Both the position numbers and the translations under genes were made by a program. Below, piece by piece: positions 1-5,466 of a DNA stretch of 5,466 nt (position 1 is the stretch's first letter; the number at the start of each line of letters is the position of its first letter). A model generated the notes under the pieces. The model had not been told where the DNA came from, ran no database searches, and was given only the letters and a program-made list of their open reading frames with translations. The DNA is from Bacteroidota bacterium (lineage in GTDB: Bacteria; Bacteroidota; Bacteroidia; Sphingobacteriales; Sphingobacteriaceae): assembly GCA_025355225.1 (NCBI GenBank), contig JANYAB010000417.1, forward strand, positions 1-5,466, in the 5' to 3' direction.

Positions 1-160
1 CGTGACCGGCATCCACAATAATGGTTTTAATTTTAAAACCACTATCGTTAACAATGGTATCTTTCTTTACTGAACTAAAAGATTTATAGGGTAAAAGCAA
101 AAGGAAAATAACAAATGTTGATAAACCGTAAATCAATCTTTTCAATGCGTTATTTTTCAT
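1..160 (-). CDS. N-acetylmuramoyl-L-alanine amidase, N-terminal fragment (runs off left edge)
   Basis: Reading the minus strand from the ATG at 160-158 gives 53 codons with no stop, ending at the window edge. The protein begins MKNNALKRLIYG and continues with a hydrophobic stretch (about residues 12-25), a typical Sec signal peptide. After a short polar linker, residues 46-53 read TIIVDAGH. This matches the first strand and first zinc-ligand histidine of the Amidase_3 family (IVIDAGHGG), periplasmic zinc enzymes that cut the amide bond between N-acetylmuramic acid and L-alanine in peptidoglycan. The remaining zinc ligands and the catalytic glutamate would lie outside the window. An in-frame ATG at 208-206 would add 16 residues, but it would bury the signal peptide and overlap the hairpin, so the 160 start is preferred. 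The gene is divergent from lptD. The family call rests on one motif plus the signal peptide. Confidence 0.8.
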   Translation of the reverse strand, partial: MKNNALKRLIYGLSTFVIFLLLLPYKSFSSVKKDTIVNDSGFKIKTIIVDAGH

Positions 161-194
161 CAATGTTATTTGTTTTTTTAATGGTGATGAAGCT

Positions 195-233
195 ATCAGA
201 TTATTCATTACGAATAGTAACGAATAATCTGAT
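195..233. repeat. Inverted repeat/hairpin in the divergent intergenic region
   Basis: The arms at 195-211 and 217-233 are 17 bases each and complementary at 16 positions; only 207/221 is mismatched. The loop is 5 bases (212-216). On a minus-strand transcript the mismatch becomes a U-G wobble, so an RNA stem would be continuous. No gene ends here on either strand and no U-tract suits a terminator. It is therefore more likely a protein-binding palindrome or a leader-RNA structure ahead of the amidase gene. The function is unknown. Confidence 0.7.
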
Positions 234-241
234 GGTTTCAT

Positions 242-249
242 TATTTTTG
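242..249 (+). promoter_or_regulatory. Candidate Bacteroidetes -7 box for lptD
   Basis: TATTTTTG fits the Bacteroidetes TAnnTTTG -7 consensus and would start transcription near 255, about 40 bases before the lptD start. No TTTG -33 element lies at the expected spacing; that zone is occupied by the 3' arm of the hairpin. In AT-rich DNA this octamer can occur by chance, so the call is weak. Confidence 0.35.
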
Positions 250-269
250 AGCGCTGTTAACTATACCTG

Positions 270-277
270 CAAAAATA
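270..277 (-). promoter_or_regulatory. Candidate Bacteroidetes -7 box for the divergent amidase gene
   Basis: On the minus strand this reads TATTTTTG, again matching TAnnTTTG. A transcript starting near 264 would have a leader of about 100 bases containing the 195-233 hairpin before the amidase ATG at 160. Only a degenerate TTTC sits near the -33 position. The call is weak. Confidence 0.25.
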
Positions 278-293
278 CTATTCATAATCTATT

Positions 294-3032
294 TTGAAAT
301 TTGTTAGCCTTTTTTTTCTGTCTGTAATTATATTAATGGTAAACGTAATAGCATCTGCAAAAGTTGGCAGAGGTAATAACTACAAGCCAATTATCGATAC
401 CATTATTAAGCTGGACTCCATAAAGGATAAAAAACTGCTTAAAGGTAAAAAATCCACACCAATTTCTGTCACAAAAAATGCAACCCAAACAAAAAATGAC
501 ACCACGGGTAAGAAACAAAGTGGCTTAAAATCGTTGGTGACGGCACATGCCGAGGATTCAACCCGTTATGACGATGTGCATCAAGTTCTATACCTATATG
601 GCAGGGCTCGTGTAACTTATGAAGATTTCGAGCTGGATGCAGATTATATCCGGGTGGAAGAAAAGAACAAAATAATATTTGCCAGCGGACAAATTGATCC
701 TTTGACTAAAAGGTACATTGGCCGCCCGATATCTAAACAGAAAAATGAAAAACCTGTTAAATCAGACTCATTGCGGTTTAATTATGAAACGAAAAAAGGA
801 AAAATATATAACGCTTCGTCGCAACAGGACCAGAATTATATCACTGGCGGGCAGGCTAAAAAATTGAATGAAGATGAAGTTGCTTATCGTAACATTATTT
901 TTAGTACGTGTAGTCTCCCTTACCCTGAAACCCACTTTGGAATAGTCATAACTAAAGGTATCGGAGAAAAAAATCAAATTATTTCCGGGCCGGCGTTTTT
1001 AGAAATTGAAGGTGTGCCGCTTCCATTAGCAATACCTTTTGGGTTTTTCCCAAAGCCTAACCAAAGGACATCCGGAATAATTATTCCAACGTTTGGTGAA
1101 GACCAGAAACTTGGGTTTTATTTGAGGAATTTTGGCTATTACATTGCGTTGAACGATTATATAGACCTTACAAATACCGGAACTCTTTACTCAAAAGGAT
1201 CTTATGAAGTAAATACGTCAGCGCGATATTTAAGTCGTTATAAATATTCCGGAACAGTGTCTTTAAGTTATAGTTCAACTAATTATGGCTTACCCGGTGA
1301 TGTACCACAGAAGGATTTCCATATAGATTGGTCGCATAGTCAAAATCCGAATTCTAATCCGGGAACCACTTTCAGCGCATCTGTAAATGCCGGTACATCC
1401 GGTTTTTTTCAGCATAATCCGGCAACTGAGGGTTATAATTTGCAGACATTGACTTCAAGTTCTCTTAGTTCAAGCATTTCCTATGGAAGGGTATGGGCAG
1501 GATCGCCTTTTAACCTTACCGTCAGTTTGTCACATAGTCAGGACCTTGTAAATAAAACAGTTACTTTGCAACTTCCCACCTTTAACTTTAATATGTCAAC
1601 CATTAGCCCTTTTGATTCAAAGGAAAGAGTTGGTACGCAAAAGTGGTATCAAAAAATAACGGTAGGCTATAGTTTACAGGGTACAAATAAAGTGAACAAT
1701 GTACCGGAAGCGGAATTATTTCAAAGCGCTACTTTAACGAAAAGACTGCAAAACGGCTTTCAACATCAGATACCAATAGGATTCAGTCAAAATTTATTTC
1801 ATTATTTTCAATTTAGTACCAGCTTTAATTATACCGAGCGATGGTATTTTCAAAGTATTCATGAAAGATTTGCGAGGGGCAGCGTGCCGGGCAGGGACTC
1901 GTTGGTTTATGACACACTCAGCGGCTTTAAAAGAGCGGGGGAATATAATTTTGGTGCAAGCTTATCAACCAAGATATACAGTACACTTGCTTTCAAAAAC
2001 AGCAAGTTGAAATTTATCAGGTATGTAGCTACACCATCGCTCAGCTTTGGCTATCATCCGGATTTTTCGGACTCCCGCTTTGGCTATTATCAAACGGCTA
2101 TTAGCAGTGCTACTATCCCTTACCCAATCAGCTATCAAAGATATTCCGTTTTTCAGAATGCCGTTTATGGGGGGCCATCGGCTGGTAAACAGGCAGGAGT
2201 AGGATTAAGTATTGATAATAATATTGAAGCCAAAGTGAGGCCTAAAAGTACAGATACGTCGACTACGGATAAAAAAATAAAAATATTAGAAGGTTTCAGT
2301 GTTTCCACATTTTACAACTTTGCCGCAGATTCATTCAGGCTCTCTGCCATATCATTTTCGGGACATACTTCTTTATTTAAGCAAAAGGTGAATGTCACCT
2401 TCGGAGGAAGTTTGAACCCTTATGTTACCCAGGTAAGGGATTCCATTTCTAACGGTCAGATCTATAAATATAGGGTGCCCATAAATCGTTATACCATACA
2501 AGATGGCAAATTTCCGGCGCTAACCCAATTCAATGTTTCAGCAAGCGCGAGTTTAAATCCATCGGTATTTAAACCTACCACTCCGCCGCCTGCCCCCGGT
2601 ACAACCTTGCAAACCATGAAGCCGGAGCAGGCTGCAAAATTAGCCTTACTAAACAGCGACCCAAGCGCATATGTCGATTTTAATGTGCCCTGGAACATAT
2701 CGCTTAATTACAGCTTTAATTACAACAACAATTACACTTCCACCAATATAAGCAATACCATAATGATAAGTGGCGACATCAGTATTACCCCCAAATGGAA
2801 GGTGCAATATACTACCAACTATGATATAAGGGCAGGCCAGTTAAGCAGTGCCACATCCTTTGGCATCTATCGTGATCTTCATTGCTGGAACTTATCCATG
2901 CAGTGGCTTCCTTTTGGGTATTATAAATCGTATAACGTTACTTTGAAAGTAAATGCGGCTATATTACAAGACTTGAAACTAACCAAAAGGAGCGATTATA
3001 CCAATAATCAATATTTTAATCCCAACCAATAA
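294..3032 (+). CDS. lptD: LPS-assembly outer-membrane protein LptD
   Basis: LptD is the outer-membrane beta-barrel that, with the lipoprotein LptE, receives lipopolysaccharide from the periplasmic Lpt bridge and inserts it into the outer leaflet. The 912-residue product has a signal peptide (residues 1-22, probable cleavage after ASA), then a low-complexity Lys/Thr linker. An OstA/LptA-like periplasmic region follows at about 90-235, including LYGRARVTYED and LDADYIRVEEKNKIIFASG. A long barrel region runs from about 240, beginning EGVPLPLAIPFGFFPKP, with many alternating aromatic/polar strands. A Pro-rich insert lies at 759-769, and YVDFNVPWN at 793-801 is typical of Bacteroidetes LptD. The only cysteines are C206 and C864. 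The start is TTG at 294: an in-frame stop at 285-287 excludes earlier starts, and the first in-frame ATG (336) would remove most of the signal peptide. The stop is 19 bases before cinA. The family call is firm; no paralogue was compared. Confidence 0.92.
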   Translation: MKFVSLFFLSVIILMVNVIASAKVGRGNNYKPIIDTIIKLDSIKDKKLLKGKKSTPISVTKNATQTKNDTTGKKQSGLKSLVTAHAEDSTRYDDVHQVLYLYGRARVTYEDFELDADYIRVEEKNKIIFASGQIDPLTKRYIGRPISKQKNEKPVKSDSLRFNYETKKGKIYNASSQQDQNYITGGQAKKLNEDEVAYRNIIFSTCSLPYPETHFGIVITKGIGEKNQIISGPAFLEIEGVPLPLAIPFGFFPKPNQRTSGIIIPTFGEDQKLGFYLRNFGYYIALNDYIDLTNTGTLYSKGSYEVNTSARYLSRYKYSGTVSLSYSSTNYGLPGDVPQKDFHIDWSHSQNPNSNPGTTFSASVNAGTSGFFQHNPATEGYNLQTLTSSSLSSSISYGRVWAGSPFNLTVSLSHSQDLVNKTVTLQLPTFNFNMSTISPFDSKERVGTQKWYQKITVGYSLQGTNKVNNVPEAELFQSATLTKRLQNGFQHQIPIGFSQNLFHYFQFSTSFNYTERWYFQSIHERFARGSVPGRDSLVYDTLSGFKRAGEYNFGASLSTKIYSTLAFKNSKLKFIRYVATPSLSFGYHPDFSDSRFGYYQTAISSATIPYPISYQRYSVFQNAVYGGPSAGKQAGVGLSIDNNIEAKVRPKSTDTSTTDKKIKILEGFSVSTFYNFAADSFRLSAISFSGHTSLFKQKVNVTFGGSLNPYVTQVRDSISNGQIYKYRVPINRYTIQDGKFPALTQFNVSASASLNPSVFKPTTPPPAPGTTLQTMKPEQAAKLALLNSDPSAYVDFNVPWNISLNYSFNYNNNYTSTNISNTIMISGDISITPKWKVQYTTNYDIRAGQLSSATSFGIYRDLHCWNLSMQWLPFGYYKSYNVTLKVNAAILQDLKLTKRSDYTNNQYFNPNQ

Positions 3033-3051
3033 ATCATGTGTATTGTATAAA

Positions 3052-4299
3052 ATGCAAGCAGAAATCATAACCATAGGCGACGAAATACTGATAGGCCAGA
3101 TTATTGACACCAATTCGGCATGGATAGCTCAAAAACTGAATGCGATTGGGATCAGGGTAAAACAAATATCTTCTGTTTCGGATGAGAGGGGCCATATTTT
3201 AGAAGCACTATCCCACGCAGACGTACGGGCTGATATAATATTGATAACGGGTGGCCTTGGCCCCACAAAAGATGATATTACAAAGAAAACCCTTGCCGAA
3301 TATTTTGGTGTGGGCCTTGTTGAAAACAAGGATGCCCTGGATAATGTTACCCGGATATTTGAACGGTTTAAAAGCCCATTGCTCGAAGTAAATAAAAGAC
3401 AAGCCGAAGTGCCCGAAAATTGCGAGGTGATCCTCAACAAAAACGGAACTGCGCCCGGCATGTGGTTTAATTATAATGGTAAAATTTATGTTTCGATGCC
3501 TGGTGTGCCGCACGAAATGATGTACATGATGGAAGAAGCGGTAATACCAAAACTTCAGGCGACTTTAAAACTTCCGTTTATTATTCATAAAACTATATTG
3601 ACCGCAGGTGAGGGCGAGTCTTTTTTAGCCGAAAAGATAGCGGATATTGAAGATGCGCTTCCTGCTTATGTAAAACTGGCTTATTTACCTAAACTTGGGC
3701 AGGTCCGTTTGCGTTTAAGTGCTTATGGTGAAGATGAAAAAGCTTTGAAAGACAAAATAAATGAATATACTGCCAAAATTGTTGAACGGGTAGGCAATGC
3801 TGTAGTTGCTCAGGAAGATATCCCCCTTGAAAAGGCCATTCTCAATTTCATGACCGAGAAAGGGCTTACACTGTCAACAGCTGAAAGCTGCACCGGCGGA
3901 TATATTGCGCATTTGATCACCTTGCATCCAGGCTCGTCAAAAGTATTTTTCGGGGGTGCCGTATCTTATTCTTACGAGCTCAAAGAAAGCATACTGGGAG
4001 TTAAAAATGAAACATTGTGGCAATATGGAGCTGTGAGTAAAGAAACAGTTACCGAAATGGTTGAAGGTGCCTTGTTGAATTTTAAATCGGATTACGCTAT
4101 TGCCGTTACAGGCATCGCAGGTCCGGACGGGGGAACACCCGATAAACCTGTTGGCATTGTTTGGGTAGGGGTTGCCAACGCAGAAAAGACAATCACCAGA
4201 AAATTTTTATTTGGCAATAAGCGACAGCAGAACATAGAAAGAACTGCAATATCCGCGCTGAACATGCTAAATATGCTGTTAAAGGAATTTAAAAACTAA
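3052..4299 (+). CDS. cinA: CinA, competence/damage-inducible protein A with NMN deamidase domain
   Basis: The 415-residue protein has the standard full-length CinA architecture. An N-terminal MoCF/molybdopterin-binding-like domain (about 3-170) contains EIITIGDEILIGQ at 4-16, GGLGPTKDD at 67-75 and MPGVPHEM at 149-156. A linker domain follows (about 175-250), then the C-terminal CinA/PncC domain (about 255-412) with TAESCTGG at 276-283 (Ser279 the likely nucleophile by family analogy) and VTGIAGPDGGTPDKPVG at 352-368. In characterised relatives the C-terminal domain deamidates nicotinamide mononucleotide to nicotinate mononucleotide in NAD salvage, and the N-terminal domain has been linked to ADP-ribose hydrolysis. 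A role in competence is a historical name only. ATG at 3052 is chosen over an in-frame TTG at 3043 because the family begins with residues like MQAEIITIGDE. There is no signal peptide, so it is cytoplasmic. The 19-base gap to lptD suggests co-transcription. Confidence 0.95.
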   Translation: MQAEIITIGDEILIGQIIDTNSAWIAQKLNAIGIRVKQISSVSDERGHILEALSHADVRADIILITGGLGPTKDDITKKTLAEYFGVGLVENKDALDNVTRIFERFKSPLLEVNKRQAEVPENCEVILNKNGTAPGMWFNYNGKIYVSMPGVPHEMMYMMEEAVIPKLQATLKLPFIIHKTILTAGEGESFLAEKIADIEDALPAYVKLAYLPKLGQVRLRLSAYGEDEKALKDKINEYTAKIVERVGNAVVAQEDIPLEKAILNFMTEKGLTLSTAESCTGGYIAHLITLHPGSSKVFFGGAVSYSYELKESILGVKNETLWQYGAVSKETVTEMVEGALLNFKSDYAIAVTGIAGPDGGTPDKPVGIVWVGVANAEKTITRKFLFGNKRQQNIERTAISALNMLNMLLKEFKN

Positions 4300-4333
4300 T
4301 TAACTAATTTTGCCCAATATTATATAATTCTTT

Positions 4334-5380
4334 ATGGCCAAATACCAATTGTTATTGCCAAAAATGGGCGAAAGTGTTGCTGAAGCTACAATCATTAAAT
4401 GGAATAAAACTCCCGGTGATTATATTGAAGCAGATGAATCTGTAATGGAAATTGCTACCGATAAGGTGGACTCTGAAGTTCCTTCACCAGTTTCCGGAAA
4501 GCTGGTTCAGCAGCTTTGCAATGAGGATGATGTGGTGCAGGTGGGTTCTGTGATTGCCGTTATTGAAACCGATGAAGCCGAAGAATCAGGAGAAGAAGTA
4601 TTTCCGGCGGTTGAAGAACCCAAAGAAATAAACATACCCGAAACGCCTGAAGAACAGTCAATTACATCCGAACAAATTCCGGGTATTGAGCAACTTGAAC
4701 AGAAAACCGCAGAAAAAAATAGTAACGTATCTAAAGACTCAGCAAGATTTTATTCTCCTTTAGTAAAAAATATAGCATCACAGGAAGGCATAAGTATTGA
4801 AGAATTGGATCAGATTCCGGGTACTGGTGCAGAGGGCCGTTTAACAAAAGACGATTTGTTAAATTATCTGCAAGACCCATATTCGAAGTCAACAACGAAG
4901 TTTCAGGAAACTATATCTCCCCCGCAGGAGAAACCTCAATCCCAGGCTGCAGCACCTGTACCAACTGCTACTGAGCTGGATAGTGTTCAAAGCGAGTCAG
5001 CTATACAATCCGAACAGCCTGCCAAACCTAAAGTTTCTCCAACTGTTTCAATATCAGGAGGCGACGAGATTATCGAGATGGATAGGATGCGCCGTTTAAT
5101 TGCAGATCACATGGTGATGAGTAAGCAAACATCCCCGCATGTTACCTCTTTTGTGGAAGCGGATGTGACCAATCTGGTACTATGGCGCGAAAAGATCAAG
5201 AATAGTTTTGAGAAAAGGGAAGGCGAGAAGATAACCTATACGCCAATTTTTATAGAGGCTGTAGTAAAGGCAATCAAGGATATGCCCATGATCAACGTTT
5301 CGGTTAATGGCAATCAGATCATCAAAAAAGCGGCCATTAATATCGGCATGGCCACTTCATTGCCCAGCGGCAACCTGATT
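4334..5380 (+). CDS. Dihydrolipoamide acyltransferase, 2-oxoacid dehydrogenase E2 subunit, C-terminally incomplete
   Basis: E2 is the core of pyruvate, 2-oxoglutarate or branched-chain 2-oxoacid dehydrogenase complexes and transfers the acyl group from its swinging lipoyl arm to CoA. The ATG at 4334 opens 349 convincing residues. A single lipoyl domain (about 3-78) has its lipoyl lysine K44 in EIATDKVDSEVP. An acidic linker follows, then a peripheral-subunit (E3)-binding domain (about 137-180, with SPLVKNIASQEGIS and PGTGAEGRLTKDDLLNYL), a Gln/Pro/Ala-rich linker (about 181-243), and the start of the catalytic domain from about 245 (MDRMRRLIADHM, SPHVTSFVEADVTN, INIGMATSLPSGNLI). The family next expects something like VPVIKNAD, and later the HxxxDG active-site motif; neither is present. 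From 5381 the frame stays open to 5466 but encodes the antisense of the gene itself (see the inverted repeat), so those codons are excluded. The substrate class cannot be fixed; one lipoyl domain is compatible with branched-chain or 2-oxoglutarate enzymes. Confidence 0.9.
5226..5317 (+). repeat. Left arm of a perfect 92-bp inverted repeat (native E2 sequence)
   Basis: This stretch encodes normal E2 residues (about KITYTPIFIEAVVKAIKDMP and onward) and is therefore the original copy. Its exact reverse complement occupies 5375-5466. The match ends at 5317/5375: base 5318 (a) does not pair with 5374 (c). Confidence 0.97.
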
Positions 5381-5466
5381 GCCATTAACCGAAACGTTGA
5401 TCATGGGCATATCCTTGATTGCCTTTACTACAGCCTCTATAAAAATTGGCGTATAGGTTATCTTCT
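5375..5466 (-). repeat. Right arm of the 92-bp inverted repeat, probable fold-back chimera at the sequence end
   Basis: All 92 bases are the reverse complement of 5226-5317 without a mismatch, after a 57-base spacer (5318-5374). The plus-strand reading of this arm gives AINRNVDHGH and further residues that do not belong to any E2. The arm reaches the last base of the window, as expected for a chimeric contig end. The shared 7-mer CTGATTG/CAATCAG (5375-5381 and 5311-5317) may be the microhomology where the strand switched. Confidence 0.9.

Noticed and set aside
115..297. Plus-strand 60-codon frame between the amidase and lptD, ending in a TTGA overlap with the lptD start
   Set aside because: It overlaps the amidase signal-peptide coding region in antisense, runs through the hairpin, and has no recognisable domain. 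The apparent translational-coupling overlap is most likely chance.
333..2698. Minus-strand open frames inside lptD (333-518, 768-977, 2489-2698)
   Set aside because: Antisense shadows of a gene with clear family motifs on the plus strand; no signal of their own.
3036..3050. Four-codon ATG-to-TAA mini-frame just before cinA
   Set aside because: Too short to support as a leader peptide; expected by chance in AT-rich DNA.
3043..3051. Alternative TTG start for cinA three codons upstream
   Set aside because: The ATG at 3052 places the conserved EIITIGDE motif at the usual distance from the N-terminus, so the TTG is not needed.
3129..3513. Two minus-strand open frames (3129-3461 and 3208-3513) inside cinA
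   Set aside because: Both are antisense shadows of the well-conserved cinA coding sequence and show no protein family features.
4300..4333. Possible promoter for the E2 gene with TTTG at 4309-4312
   Set aside because: No TAnnTTTG box follows at a suitable distance, so the match is not supportable.
5226..5466. Inverted repeat as insertion-sequence ends, a hairpin telomere or a phase-variable inversion
   Set aside because: The spacer is only 57 bases of E2 coding sequence, no transposase or recombinase is near, and both arms are E2 code in opposite directions. A chimera explains everything more simply.

Overview
The window reads as a piece of a Bacteroidetes genome, most likely from the Sphingobacteriaceae (Pedobacter/Mucilaginibacter type). 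This is inferred from the protein style of the LptD, CinA and E2 genes, the moderately AT-rich composition, the lack of Shine-Dalgarno sequences, and TAnnTTTG-like promoter boxes. No search was run.

Layout, left to right. Bases 1-160 (minus strand) hold the first 53 codons of an exported N-acetylmuramoyl-L-alanine amidase that runs off the left edge. Bases 161-293 are a divergent intergenic region with a strong 17-bp-arm hairpin and a possible promoter box for each direction. Bases 294-3032 (plus) encode a complete LptD-type outer-membrane LPS-assembly protein, starting at a TTG codon. Bases 3052-4299 (plus) encode a complete two-domain CinA. From 4334 (plus) comes the front part of a dihydrolipoamide acyltransferase (2-oxoacid dehydrogenase E2). 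It has one lipoyl domain, an E3-binding domain and the beginning of the catalytic domain.

The most notable signal is at the right end. The last 92 bases (5375-5466) are a perfect reverse complement of 5226-5317, with a 57-base spacer, inside the conserved E2 catalytic domain. The E2 protein stops resembling its family exactly where this begins. This looks like a fold-back chimera (amplification or assembly artefact at a contig end) rather than biology. The 28 codons it leaves open after residue 349 should not be annotated as E2.

Functionally, the amidase (peptidoglycan remodelling) and LptD (LPS insertion in the outer membrane) are cell-envelope genes sharing a divergent control region. lptD, cinA and the E2 gene are co-directional with gaps of 19 and 34 bases and no visible terminator between them, so they may be co-transcribed, although CinA (NMN deamidase, pyridine nucleotide salvage) and E2 (central metabolism) have no direct link to LptD. 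I see no mobile element, CRISPR array, RNA gene or undescribed multi-gene system here.
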